From Pseudoflavitalea sp. G-6-1-2 (GTDB taxonomy: Bacteria; Bacteroidota; Bacteroidia; Chitinophagales; Chitinophagaceae): 64,000 nucleotides of DNA. Shown here piece by piece: positions 46,366-57,048 of this stretch (positions are counted from its first letter, which is position 1; each line of letters begins with the position of its first letter). The translations under genes and the position numbers were made by a program. The stretch lies in contig NZ_JABBGB010000002.1 in NCBI RefSeq assembly GCF_012927185.1, forward strand, positions 1,054,001 to 1,118,000, written 5' to 3'. Below the pieces are notes generated by a model, which searched no databases, was not told the origin of the DNA, and saw nothing but the letters and a program-made list of their open reading frames with translations.

Positions 46366-47097
46366 CTATTTCTCTGCCCGGATCAGCAACATCATTGGCC
46401 TCCGCAATTCATCTTTCATTCCGGCAACTGTATCCAGCAACTTTTCTTCCGGAGTAGGTTCATTCACTTCTTTGATGATAAAACCCTGCTTCAGCAATGC
46501 ATTCAGATAGGTGCTTAACGTACGATGATACTTGGCAATTTTTTCTCCAAGGAAAACCACTTCCCTGCGCCCTTCCATGAAATACTGATCAACGGGCCAG
46601 TGCTGAATCTCTCCTTTTTCGGAATAGATCCAATCCTGCTTCGGCGAAGCCGTAAAAACAGGATGTTCTACGGAAAACACCAAACAACCTCCCGGCCTTA
46701 GCCAGTCGTAAACGCTGTTACAGATAGCATCAAAGGAAGCGAGATAATGAAATGCCAGCGAACTGAGCACTATATCGAAGCTGTTATCGGGCCATGTAAC
46801 TTCCTCAATCGGTTTTTGGATGTATTCGATTCCTTCAAGCTGATTGATAGCCGCTGCGCGTTCCAGCATTTTCCTGGAAATATCGATCCCCTTTACAATC
46901 TTTGCTCCCTGCTCAATGGCATACCTGCAATGCCAGCCAAATCCACAACCCAGGTCGAGAATAGTTTTGCCGGCAAGTTCCGGCAGCATAGTTCTCAGCG
47001 TATGCCATTCGCCGGCAGCTTCGAGTCCATACACAGACCGGTTCATCTGACTGTACTGATCAAAGAATTTCGGATCATCGTATTTATTTTCTTTCAT
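46366..47097 (-). CDS. class I SAM-dependent methyltransferase
   Basis: The 243-residue protein shows motif I ILDLGCGFGWHCRYAIEQGA and acidic loop VKGIDISRKML, motif II around FDIVLSSLAFHYLASFDAIC, and RPGGCLVFSVEHPVF. The substrate is unknown; a small molecule is likely (UbiE/Methyltransf_11-like). The start at 47097 is chosen over one nine bases earlier because it gives a compact N terminus; both are possible. Confidence 0.85.
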   Translation of the reverse strand: MKENKYDDPKFFDQYSQMNRSVYGLEAAGEWHTLRTMLPELAGKTILDLGCGFGWHCRYAIEQGAKIVKGIDISRKMLERAAAINQLEGIEYIQKPIEEVTWPDNSFDIVLSSLAFHYLASFDAICNSVYDWLRPGGCLVFSVEHPVFTASPKQDWIYSEKGEIQHWPVDQYFMEGRREVVFLGEKIAKYHRTLSTYLNALLKQGFIIKEVNEPTPEEKLLDTVAGMKDELRRPMMLLIRAEK

Positions 47098-47295
47098 GGA
47101 GTACAATTTTGTAAGAAAGCAGCAAATGACTGCATCCCGAATTTACGACATCTGCTTTTATGTCCGTCCTGCAACAACTTTAACTGCGCGGGAAATACTT
47201 GTACATTTTCCGGTTGTCTGCCCGGCAAGCTCCTTCTAATTTTGATGGCTCAATAACGCTGCAGCAAATCCATCAAACTAAATTACCGAACAATT

Positions 47296-48723
47296 ATGTC
47301 TGGCAAACAACATTCCAGGTGGCTGATGCTGCTTGTGATCCTTACTGCACCGTTGCTCTATGTGATCGATATTTTCATTATCAATATTGCGATCCCTACC
47401 ATTAAATCCACGCTCGGAGGCACACAGGCCGAAATGCAACTCGTAATCGCAGGATATCTTCTTGGCAGCGCCTGTTTTCTCATCATCGGAGCAAGAGCTG
47501 GAGATTTTCTCGGCAGAAAAAAAGTGTTCTTCATGGGGATGCTCGCTTTCACCATCACTTCCTGCATTTGCGGCTTCGCACAAACTATGCTGCAATTGAA
47601 TATCGCGAGGTTTCTGCAGGGAGTGAGTTCCGCTTTCATGGTTACACAATCCATTGCACTGATTCAGGAATTGTTTCCGGAGTCGAAGCTTCGCGCAAAA
47701 GCAATCGGATGGTATGGCATTACATTGAGCATTGCAGCCATTATCGGACAGATATTGGGTGGATATCTTGCAGAAACCAACACTGCCATTCCAGGGTGGA
47801 GACTTATATTCTTCATCAATGTGCCGGCAGGCATTCTCTCCCTCTGGGCTATTCGCACACTGCTGCCAGAAACAAAAACGATCCGCGATATTCAGTTCGA
47901 CTACTCAGGAGCAGTATTGCTGATGGCTGGTCTCGGCAGCTTTATCTACGCCATCACCGAAGGACGGGAATATGGTTGGCCAATCTGGAGTATCGTGCTT
48001 TTGGCAGCAGGCGGAATAATAATTGTGTACTTCTTCTTCAATCAAAAAAGAAAAACAGCAAAGAACAAACAGCCGCTGATGAATACTGCCCTTTTCAGGA
48101 GGAAGGAATTTCTGCTGGGGTTGCTGGCCGTGCTTTTTCATTTCATGTTTCATACTGCTTACCTGTTGATGATGGCAGTTTATCTGCAAAGCGGTGCAGG
48201 CATTTCTGCACTCGAATGCGGACTTTATTTCATCCCCCATGCATTGTTGTTCATGGTCTCTTCTGCCATTGCATCCAAACTGCTTCCATTGTTTGGGAAG
48301 AAAGTATTGCTTGCCGGATTGCTGATCATCTTCATCAGTTTTATACTTCAGATGCAATTGTTTTCCGGAGAAAGTCAGCCTTTGCTGAACATGCTGCTCA
48401 TCGGGGTATATGGACTGGGAAATGGATTGGTACTTCCATTTTTACTGAACATAGTGCTGGACAGCATTCCCGGCCGCTATGCGGGAATATCGGCTGGCAT
48501 TTTTTCCACCTTTCAGCAGATAGCGTCTGCGCTTGGCATCAGTATTATCGGAGGAGTATTTTACGATGCAATCGGAGAATACACGAAACAGGAGTACAAA
48601 CACGCGCTGGATAAGGGTTTGGGAGTAAGTCTCATCTGCCTGTTGATTGTTGTTTTGATGCTTCGGTTGCTTCCGGCAAGTACCGAACAGAATAGATCAA
48701 CAGAAGTTATTTCGTTTGAATGA
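47296..48723 (+). CDS. MFS transporter, DHA2 family
   Basis: The 475-residue membrane protein has about 14 helices. Motif A appears as IGARAGDFLGRKKVFFMG, and GWRLIFFINVPAGILSLWAI is the DHA2 signature after helix 6. These are proton-driven efflux pumps for drugs or metabolites. Length is right for the DHA2 group. There is no dedicated regulator next to it. Confidence 0.92.
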   Translation: MSGKQHSRWLMLLVILTAPLLYVIDIFIINIAIPTIKSTLGGTQAEMQLVIAGYLLGSACFLIIGARAGDFLGRKKVFFMGMLAFTITSCICGFAQTMLQLNIARFLQGVSSAFMVTQSIALIQELFPESKLRAKAIGWYGITLSIAAIIGQILGGYLAETNTAIPGWRLIFFINVPAGILSLWAIRTLLPETKTIRDIQFDYSGAVLLMAGLGSFIYAITEGREYGWPIWSIVLLAAGGIIIVYFFFNQKRKTAKNKQPLMNTALFRRKEFLLGLLAVLFHFMFHTAYLLMMAVYLQSGAGISALECGLYFIPHALLFMVSSAIASKLLPLFGKKVLLAGLLIIFISFILQMQLFSGESQPLLNMLLIGVYGLGNGLVLPFLLNIVLDSIPGRYAGISAGIFSTFQQIASALGISIIGGVFYDAIGEYTKQEYKHALDKGLGVSLICLLIVVLMLRLLPASTEQNRSTEVISFE

Positions 48724-48734
48724 GGATGCCGGCA

Positions 48735-49241
48735 CTAGTCAACCGGCGGCAATTGTCTGCCAACAAAACGAACTTTACCAAGCAGGAAGTCGATAGCTCT
48801 GGGGATATTCTTATCGAGGCTTTCTTGGGTCTTCAGTTTTGTGAGGTAACGAACGATCTCCTGTTGAGTGGATTTGTTCAGCGAATCAAAAACCTCACTG
48901 GCTTTTTTATTAGCCTTGAGCGCTTTGGTGAATTCCGGACAATCGTGAGTGGGCTTGGCCTCGGGATCGAACTGAATAGTGATCTCTATCACTTCGCCTA
49001 TACGCTCAGGTGATTTTTTGAGCATGGTGGTATTGATGTACAGTCGCCATAGGTTGCGATACAGTACCAGCCCCTGTTTGTAAGGATTTCCGTTAACGGT
49101 GCCCATTATCCTGATAGGACTTGTTTCTTTCCCTGACTGTCTGAAAATTTGCTGCAGCACCTTCTCCGGCACCTTTACATAGGGGTTGATGCCAATGATT
49201 TCGATCTTGCCCTTGAAGCTTATTTCCTTACTTGTATTCAT
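48735..49241 (-). CDS. DUF1905 and YdeI/OmpD-associated domain protein
   Basis: The start at 49241 (MNTSKEISFKGKIEIIGINP) is preferred to a TTG start 36 bp upstream. The 168-residue protein has a DUF1905 beta-barrel N-terminal half (PIRIMGTVNGNPYKQGLVLY) and a YdeI/bacteriocin-protection helical C-terminal half (FDSLNKSTQQEIVRYLTKLK, then NIPRAIDFLLGK). The fusion is common in soil bacteria. The biochemical role is not known. Confidence 0.85.
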   Translation of the reverse strand: MNTSKEISFKGKIEIIGINPYVKVPEKVLQQIFRQSGKETSPIRIMGTVNGNPYKQGLVLYRNLWRLYINTTMLKKSPERIGEVIEITIQFDPEAKPTHDCPEFTKALKANKKASEVFDSLNKSTQQEIVRYLTKLKTQESLDKNIPRAIDFLLGKVRFVGRQLPPVD

Positions 49242-49400
49242 TGCTGGGGGATGGATAATGCGAAAATAAAGCATCAAATCTCTGATACGAAATGAAAAAA
49301 ATATAGAAAGAGAAAAAATATTTGCAATAAGTTTTGCATCGTTTTGTCAGGAACCTTACATTTGCACCCTGATTAATTCAAACGAAGCAATCAGCGGTCA

Positions 49401-49473
49401 GATTCCGTAGCTCAGTTGGTAGAGCAATACACTTTTAATGTATGGGTCCTGGGTTCGAGTCCCAGCGGGATCA
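49401..49473 (+). tRNA. tRNA-Lys (anticodon TTT)
   Basis: The 73-nt gene has acceptor GATTCCG/CGGGATC, T-arm GGGTTCGAGTCCC and anticodon loop CTTTTAA closed by ATACA/TGTAT. CCA is not encoded. Confidence 0.95.
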
Positions 49474-49485
49474 CAGAAAAATTCA

Positions 49486-49517
49486 AAAACCTGCGCTAGT
49501 CGCAGGTTTTGCTTTTT
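49486..49517 (+). terminator. terminator after tRNA-Lys(TTT)
   Basis: AAAACCTGCG pairs with CGCAGGTTTT around CTAGT and is followed by GCTTTTTT. Confidence 0.85.
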
Positions 49518-49570
49518 TAGTCGAGTTTTTAGTCGGGTTCAGAAGTAACTCTATTGATTGATGTTATGGA

Positions 49571-49610
49571 AAAGACAAAACCTGCATCAGTCGAAGGTTT
49601 TGTCTTTTTT
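49571..49610. terminator. second, related hairpin before the EthD gene
   Basis: AAAAGACAAAACCT pairs with AGGTTTTGTCTTTT. Its loop and 3' arm (CAGTCGAAGGTTTTG) resemble the previous hairpin (TAGTCGCAGGTTTTG), so it may be a copy. It also serves the EthD gene that ends at 49674. Confidence 0.65.
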
Positions 49611-49673
49611 TGTCGGGATTTAGCTGAACTCATATCATAAACCTCATGAGAACTATCCCGAAAATATCCTGCC

Positions 49674-50102
49674 TTATTTTACAATCTCACTCACAAAAAG
49701 AGAAGGAATTACATTGGTGTAGTTTACAAAATCTGCACGGATCTCATCTAAATGAGGAGCAAGAGCCACCCGATACTCATCTAAGTTTTTAATATAAAAT
49801 ATGCCGATAGCCATAAAAGGCAATGGCTGATCGGGAGCACCACCTGAAAGCCCTTTTTCAATTGTATACTTAACCAGATTCGATCCTAAAAGACCTGCCA
49901 CCCAGGGCATGTGTTTAGCTTCATAATACTCCATATTGAAGGTTTTACCTTCAGAATAAGGATACATAACGGTTACTTTAAATAAGCCTTTTTCAGTCAT
50001 AGTAATTTCTTTTTTTATAGATTTCCCGGATCGCTTTTCCTGACTATGTGCTGCAAAAAAAGTGGTCAGGAGCAAAAACGATAATACCAGTTTAAACTTC
50101 AT
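49674..50102 (-). CDS. secreted EthD-domain protein
   Basis: The 142-residue protein opens with a signal peptide (VLSFLLLTTFFAAHSQEKRS). The EthD dimeric alpha/beta-barrel follows: FKVTVMYPYSEGKTFNMEYY and EAKHMPWVAGLLGSNLVKYT. EthD-type domains usually act in the cytosol on ether or polyketide substrates. The signal peptide indicates an envelope role, which is unusual. It follows an NmrA/HxlR pair on the opposite side of a 320-bp gap. Confidence 0.8.
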   Translation of the reverse strand: MKFKLVLSFLLLTTFFAAHSQEKRSGKSIKKEITMTEKGLFKVTVMYPYSEGKTFNMEYYEAKHMPWVAGLLGSNLVKYTIEKGLSGGAPDQPLPFMAIGIFYIKNLDEYRVALAPHLDEIRADFVNYTNVIPSLFVSEIVK

Positions 50103-50349
50103 GATTCATTTGTTTTTAAGTTATCAGGTCTATTTTCAGGAAGGCTGCTTATTTCATTTCACTAACTCATCTACGCTTCCGCAATTTAGCGATTAATAAG
50201 AAAATTCTTCTGCTATAGTACATTCAATCCACATGAAAAGAATGATTGAACAATTAGAATTTTTCATCATGACTAACAAATGTAATTACAATAGCAAAGC
50301 ATAAATTCAACAACTGTTTTCCAAAACAAAATTTGAGAACGCCACAATC

Positions 50350-50400
50350 ACGACAACAAACAAAACCCGCTACGGTAGCGGGTTACGTTTGTTATCGTGA
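50350..50400 (-). terminator. long stem terminator after NmrA 2
   Basis: CACGACAACAAAC-AAAACCCGCTA pairs with TAGCGGGTTACGTTTGTTATCGTG. It lies downstream of the minus-strand NmrA gene. The rest of 50103-50349 holds nothing else visible. Confidence 0.7.
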
Positions 50401-50422
50401 TCAAACTATTTAATCATCATTA

Positions 50423-51400
50423 TTAATAGGATTGCTTCTGCCCTTCCCATCCCGTGCTGCGCAGAAACTGTTCCCAGTTCAGACTTTCAGGATTTATCCT
50501 TCTGCTCCAGGTGAGGTCGCGATCTTGCTGGTAATATCCATACTCCACAGCATACTCCACCATACCTGTAAGCTCCTGCACCAATGTTTCGTTTGCTCCA
50601 AATGCAGGGAAGTGACTAAGCAATTCCTCGCGTGAATACGCAGAGCTGTACACTGCTTTCTTTCCTGTTACTTTTACAAAAGTTTCTACCATTTCCTGTG
50701 GAGAGATGATATCGCCAATTACAGGAAGTGATTGTCCCGCATACTGATCAGGATTAGAAAATATTTCCAGTACCGCCGGTCCGGTTGCAGTTAACGGATC
50801 TACAAAAGGAGCACGAAAATCTTTAGGCAAATAGATAGGGAACACAAGTGTATCGCCATCTGCAATGGGCGTGTAAAACTCCATCAGGTTTGTGTAAAAG
50901 AAAGCCATGATGATAAACGAACTTTTGATTGGAAGGGTTCGGATATATGCCTCCACATTACCCTTATCTGTAAAATGCGGAGCGAACTTTTTGCCGCCTG
51001 TAAGTTTATCTACATTTTCCAGACTGCTGAATACAACATGCGGCACCTGAGCTTCTACCGCAGCATCTGCCAATTCTTTACCCAACGCATACTCGTGTGT
51101 AGCTGGTGGAGCGATGTTAGGCGTCATCAGAAAAACGCCATCGGAACCACGGAATGCTTTCACAAATGCTTCTTTGTGCCCCAAGTCGAGTGGTATACTT
51201 ACCAGCTCAGCGCCCTGTTGAGACAACAATACTGCTTCGGGAGAATCTATGCGGCGTGTAATTCCACGCACCCGAAACTTCCCCGATTGCAATAATGTGC
51301 GGGCGGCGCTAAGTCCCTGTTTTCCTAATACACCCACGATTGTAATAAGTGGTCTTTCCTCCTGAATTGCTTCGCTGTTTATCGTTGATTTGTTAATCAT
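50423..51400 (-). CDS. NmrA-like NAD(P)-binding protein 2
   Basis: The 325-residue protein has the Rossmann start ITIVGVLGKQGLSAARTLLQ (with Gly-x-x-Gly-x-x-Gly-like spacing), GVFLMTPNIAPPATHEYALG and VVFSSLENVDKLTGGKKFAP. It is of the NmrA/atypical SDR type and is divergent from HxlR 3, repeating the arrangement at 41.5 kb. A role in sensing NAD(P) ratio or quinone reduction is inferred from the family. Confidence 0.85.
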   Translation of the reverse strand: MINKSTINSEAIQEERPLITIVGVLGKQGLSAARTLLQSGKFRVRGITRRIDSPEAVLLSQQGAELVSIPLDLGHKEAFVKAFRGSDGVFLMTPNIAPPATHEYALGKELADAAVEAQVPHVVFSSLENVDKLTGGKKFAPHFTDKGNVEAYIRTLPIKSSFIIMAFFYTNLMEFYTPIADGDTLVFPIYLPKDFRAPFVDPLTATGPAVLEIFSNPDQYAGQSLPVIGDIISPQEMVETFVKVTGKKAVYSSAYSREELLSHFPAFGANETLVQELTGMVEYAVEYGYYQQDRDLTWSRRINPESLNWEQFLRSTGWEGQKQSY

Positions 51401-51417
51401 TGTTAAAGAGTTATTGT

Positions 51418-51434
51418 ACTATAATGATTATAGT
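51418..51434. promoter_or_regulatory. 17-bp palindrome between NmrA 2 and HxlR 3
   Basis: ACTATAATGATTATAGT is a perfect inverted repeat around one central G, 18 bp upstream of the NmrA start. It is a likely operator of HxlR 3. Confidence 0.5.
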
Positions 51435-51504
51435 TGCAAAACTATTTTTAGTGAGCTACATTTACAATAACTATCAAAACCGATAGGTCGAAAAAAGTTA
51501 CGGT

Positions 51505-51885
51505 ATGAAGACAGAATGCATCGGTGATCGCATAAAAATGAACGGCAAATATTATCCCTGCACAGTAAGTTTAACAATGGATCTGGTAGGAGGAAAATGG
51601 AAAGCGGTTATTTTATATCACCTGAAAGAAGAGGCCAAAAGATACAATGAACTTCGCAAAGAAATGCCTACCGTTACTGAAATGACGTTGAGTCTGCAAT
51701 TGAAGCAACTGGAAAAAGATGGCCTCGTTTCGAGAAAAGTACATGGCAAGAAACCTCCGATAAAAGTTATCTATAGCCTTACTGATTTCGGCAAAACATT
51801 CGTTCCTGTTCTGGAAGCGATGACAGCATGGGGCAATCAGGCTGTGGAAGAAAAAGGCGAGTTTCTTACACTTCAGGAAAGTTAA
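51505..51885 (+). CDS. HxlR family transcriptional regulator 3
   Basis: The 126-residue protein has the family core YPCTVSLTMDLVGGKWKAVI with the conserved Cys, the HTH KRYNELRKEMPTVTEMTLSL and the wing KPPIKVIYSLTDFGKTFVPV. A HxlR repressor of the divergent NmrA gene is expected. Length is normal. Confidence 0.9.
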   Translation: MKTECIGDRIKMNGKYYPCTVSLTMDLVGGKWKAVILYHLKEEAKRYNELRKEMPTVTEMTLSLQLKQLEKDGLVSRKVHGKKPPIKVIYSLTDFGKTFVPVLEAMTAWGNQAVEEKGEFLTLQES

Positions 51886-51941
51886 CAGTGCTCTAACTGA
51901 AATACGCTCCCTTCACTGCAATCTATCACAAGTAAAAATCA

Positions 51942-51985
51942 AAGAGCTGTACAACCCGCTACGACAGCGAACTGTACAGCTCTTC
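51942..51985. terminator. bidirectional terminator
   Basis: AAGAGCTGTACA pairs with TGTACAGCTCTT around a 17-base loop between convergent genes. Confidence 0.75.
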
Positions 51986-52021
51986 TATATTTATTTTCAA
52001 CAACAGATCATCGCGGGTATC

Positions 52022-53365
52022 TCAAGCCGCAACTGCTACCGGTTGACTTTCTCTGTTCTTTTGAATCAGCACTACGTACATCACCAATACAAAACCTGCA
52101 TACACATATTGCGTTCTCGACACTCCTACTCCATATGGGAAATAGATGCCGGGAATAAGGTGCAGCAATGCAAACTCCTGCGAAAACAATCCAATTGAAA
52201 CGAGCAATATTGCCAGCAGCGTGAGCCACTCTTTCTTTTTCCGCATTCCTTTCCAGACGATCAACAACAACAATGCTACAAACGCGAAACGTGTTGCATC
52301 AGCAATATTCTGAAACAGCACATGATCGATCGTATCCGGCATCCACGGCAGTCCCAATAACTGTGCGCCGATGTAAACTATTGTAAGTCTATCAATAACG
52401 CGCGGCATCCATTTTATTTGCAGGTCGAACCATGCATACCATGCCCTAAGCCAGGCTCCCAATATCAAAGGCCGCAGCAAAACAGTAGTGACAATATCGT
52501 ATTGATGTGTGCTTTCTATTTGCCACCAAAAGTAAATTGCCTGATTGGCGCGAACTAAGGCCAGCAGCACCAACGCCACAACAAACCATTTAGGAGAACG
52601 GCGTGGCTGCATATTTCTAAACAACACTACAATGGAAATTGCCAGCAACAGAAAAATAACCGGCTCCACTATTTCAACAATATATCCTTTGATGCTTTGG
52701 TTCCATTGGAATTGATATCGGCGCTCGATGCTGTTCTTGTCTCCCAGATCAGGTGCGATGTGAATTCCTCCGAGGTCAGCGCCCTGCGTTAATGTAGCAG
52801 CACTCATCCAAACGCGGAACGCAATGGTAACCTGTTTATCTTTTTTTACAGAATCCGGTAACAGGAACATACGTGGTTGTATGCTGTAAGTAACCGGCAC
52901 TGCACCGGAGAAATCTCCTGCACTGCCAGCCAAGGCGCCATCGATGAATAACTGATAGGCATCATCGACTGCTGGTGGCCCAGCCAGCGCGAGGTGCAGA
53001 TCAGCTACACTTTCCACTGAAACTGTCATGCGGTACCACGCATATCCGGAATAGGTTGAATATCCGCGGGCGGTCCATCCCGGAACATAACCTGAAAGAC
53101 CTACATCACCATCATGCGCTCCCGGAGGTGCGGTAAGATCGACGGTCTCCCACTCCAAATCATTGAAATTTGGTTGCGCCCATTGCCGATCATCCCCTGT
53201 TTTGAATTTCCATGGTCCATTCAGTGTAATGATAGTTTTTGAATTTCCCGATGTTGCTACTTCGTTGGTGGAATACTTAAAAAACAACAGGGTAAGTATC
53301 ATCAGCAATACAGTAATAATTGCCATCAGATAAAGTGTGATGGAAACCTTCGTCTTTTGCAGCAT
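52022..53365 (-). CDS. extracytoplasmic beta-sandwich plus seven-helix membrane protein
   Basis: The start at 53365 (MLQKTKVS) is chosen over a TTG that overlaps the upstream gene's stop. The 447-residue protein has one N-terminal helix (ITLYLMAIITVLLMILTLLF). It continues with a periplasmic region like a glycoside-hydrolase-2 or galactose-binding jelly roll (ITLNGPWKFKTGDDRQWAQP, YAWYRMTVSVESVADLHLAL, VDDAYQLFIDGALAGSAGDF). About seven helices follow from VEIVEPVIFLLLAISIVVLF to the C terminus. This layout recalls 7TMR-DISM receptors, but no kinase, cyclase or HTH output domain follows. Confidence 0.6.
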   Translation of the reverse strand: MLQKTKVSITLYLMAIITVLLMILTLLFFKYSTNEVATSGNSKTIITLNGPWKFKTGDDRQWAQPNFNDLEWETVDLTAPPGAHDGDVGLSGYVPGWTARGYSTYSGYAWYRMTVSVESVADLHLALAGPPAVDDAYQLFIDGALAGSAGDFSGAVPVTYSIQPRMFLLPDSVKKDKQVTIAFRVWMSAATLTQGADLGGIHIAPDLGDKNSIERRYQFQWNQSIKGYIVEIVEPVIFLLLAISIVVLFRNMQPRRSPKWFVVALVLLALVRANQAIYFWWQIESTHQYDIVTTVLLRPLILGAWLRAWYAWFDLQIKWMPRVIDRLTIVYIGAQLLGLPWMPDTIDHVLFQNIADATRFAFVALLLLIVWKGMRKKKEWLTLLAILLVSIGLFSQEFALLHLIPGIYFPYGVGVSRTQYVYAGFVLVMYVVLIQKNRESQPVAVAA

Positions 53366-53378
53366 AGTAAAATAAGGT

Positions 53379-53840
53379 CTATTTATCTTCAAATGATTTC
53401 ACCGGCGAATAAGGCAATGGCGTAAGTATCCGGTCCTGAATATCTCCCACCATCTGTCCATGCAACTTCGCAGTCTGCCTTTTGATCTCCTTCCATTCTT
53501 CATCGGCCATGAACTTCGCCCAGCTTTCTTTCAGCGTTTTAACATCGGGCCATTCGAGCAGGTAAACAAATTCAGTTTTGGCGCTATCCTTTGCTTCCCA
53601 GAACGAAATGATGTGGAAGCCATATTTTTTCATGATCCGGTGTGCATGCTTCCCGAACCTTTCGTGAAAAGCAGCTTTGTTATGCTCAAATATTTCATAG
53701 ATGCGGAGCTGCTGGATCTTTGAAGTATCTTTCGCGGATTGCGAAAAACCCTTTTGCAATCCGGCCAAAAGCAGCAGCAGCACTAGCTTTGGGAGAATTC
53801 TGCGGATCAGGGATGCAGTGTGGTTATCAGTAGATTTCAT
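53379..53840 (-). CDS. secreted NIPSNAP-domain protein
   Basis: The 153-residue protein has an N-terminal hydrophobic leader (LVLLLLLAGLQKGFSQSAKD). A NIPSNAP core follows: IQQLRIYEIFEHNKAAFHER, HIISFWEAKDSAKTEFVYLL and EWPDVKTLKESWAKFMADEE. NIPSNAP proteins are dimeric ferredoxin-fold proteins of unclear function and rarely exported. The 7TM gene follows 13 bp later on the same strand, suggesting an operon. Confidence 0.8.
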   Translation of the reverse strand: MKSTDNHTASLIRRILPKLVLLLLLAGLQKGFSQSAKDTSKIQQLRIYEIFEHNKAAFHERFGKHAHRIMKKYGFHIISFWEAKDSAKTEFVYLLEWPDVKTLKESWAKFMADEEWKEIKRQTAKLHGQMVGDIQDRILTPLPYSPVKSFEDK

Positions 53841-53915
53841 GTACAGTTTTGATGGTTAAAAGATACAAATCAGCCGTCAAATTTTATGCACTTCGTAAAA
53901 AAGATCAGAAATCGT

Positions 53916-54019
53916 TATCTTTGCCCCGTGGAAAACATCTCCCATATACTCATCATTGCTGAGATAGCATAAAGCCCTGCTTCAGGGCTGTCTCAATCAG
54001 GTCGATACTCTCAGACCTG
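53916..54019 (+). promoter_or_regulatory. putative leader with mini-ORF and hairpins upstream of the GNAT gene
   Basis: TATCTTTG (53916-53923) matches the Bacteroidota -7 consensus TAnnTTTG. Five bases later a GTG opens a 14-codon frame (928-972, MENISHILIIAEIA) with five Ile. It is followed by hairpin AGCCCTG/CAGGGCT (53973-53989) and a second stem CAGGTC/GACCTG (53998-54019). GAGATAGC (53961-53968) can also pair with GCTGTCTC (53987-53994), excluding part of the first stem. This looks like an attenuation leader, but no T run ends it. Confidence 0.35.
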
Positions 54020-54069
54020 GCGTTCATCTTTTTATCGAATTCCCAATTTCAGTTACACATTTTATTGCA

Positions 54070-54615
54070 ATGCATTATTCAATTAATATCCGCAAAGAGG
54101 TACGCTCTGACCATAAAGCTGTATTCAAACTGATCAAAGACGCTTTCAGTAATGTACAGTATTCGGATCATAAAGAACAATATCTGGTGGAAAGGCTGCG
54201 CCATTCGGCAGCTTTCATTCCGGAACTATCGCTGGTTGCCGAAGTGAACGATCAGATAGCCGGACATATTCTGCTCACCAAAATAGAGATAGTGAACTAT
54301 GCGCAGCGTTCCGTATCGCTGGCCCTGGCGCCTGTTGCTGTTCATCCTGAGTTTCAGAACAGAGGCATCGGCGCTGCGCTGATCGAACACGCTCATCGCA
54401 CAGCAAAAGACCTGGGATACAGTTCTGTGATACTGCTCGGACATGCAGACTACTACCCAAGATTTGGGTATGTACCGGTAAGCCGGTTCGACATAGAGCT
54501 TCCATTTGAAGCGCCGGACGAAAACTGTCTTATCAAAATTCTCGACGCAGACACTTTCGACTACACGAAAGGATTGGTAGAATATCCGAAAGAATTCTTT
54601 GAAGAGGTTGTATAA
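54070..54615 (+). CDS. GNAT family N-acetyltransferase (YhbS-like)
   Basis: The 181-residue protein has the acetyl-CoA binding block VAVHPEFQNRGIGAALIEHA and YSSVILLGHADYYPRFGYVP, a signature of the YhbS-type GNATs. Acetyl is transferred to an amine; the acceptor is unknown. It is alone, with the leader described upstream and a terminator shared with katG. Confidence 0.88.
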   Translation: MHYSINIRKEVRSDHKAVFKLIKDAFSNVQYSDHKEQYLVERLRHSAAFIPELSLVAEVNDQIAGHILLTKIEIVNYAQRSVSLALAPVAVHPEFQNRGIGAALIEHAHRTAKDLGYSSVILLGHADYYPRFGYVPVSRFDIELPFEAPDENCLIKILDADTFDYTKGLVEYPKEFFEEVV

Positions 54616-54620
54616 AAAAG

Positions 54621-54661
54621 AAATCCGCTTCCGGCCCAGATTCAGGCGGAAGCGGATTTTT
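54621..54661. terminator. bidirectional terminator
   Basis: AAATCCGCTTCCG pairs with CGGAAGCGGATTT between convergent genes, ending in T5. Confidence 0.85.
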
Positions 54662-54673
54662 GATTACACTTTA

Positions 54674-57019
<2,346 letters not shown>

Positions 57020-57033
57020 TTATGACTTCGGAA

Positions 57034-57048
57034 CGATAACCGTTATCG
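57034..57048. promoter_or_regulatory. palindrome upstream of katG
   Basis: CGATAACCGTTATCG is a perfect inverted repeat around one base, 81 bp upstream of the katG start. It is a candidate binding site for an OxyR/PerR/Fur-type peroxide sensor; no known box was matched. Confidence 0.4.

Noticed and set aside
47568-48614. Frame of 348 codons overlapping the MFS gene
   Set aside because: Same strand, shifted frame, Cys/His/Arg-rich without domain; the MFS frame is the real one.
49401-49620. tRNA-Lys with repeated flank as an integration (att) site
   Set aside because: No integrase, mobile genes or second full copy of the tRNA end was found.
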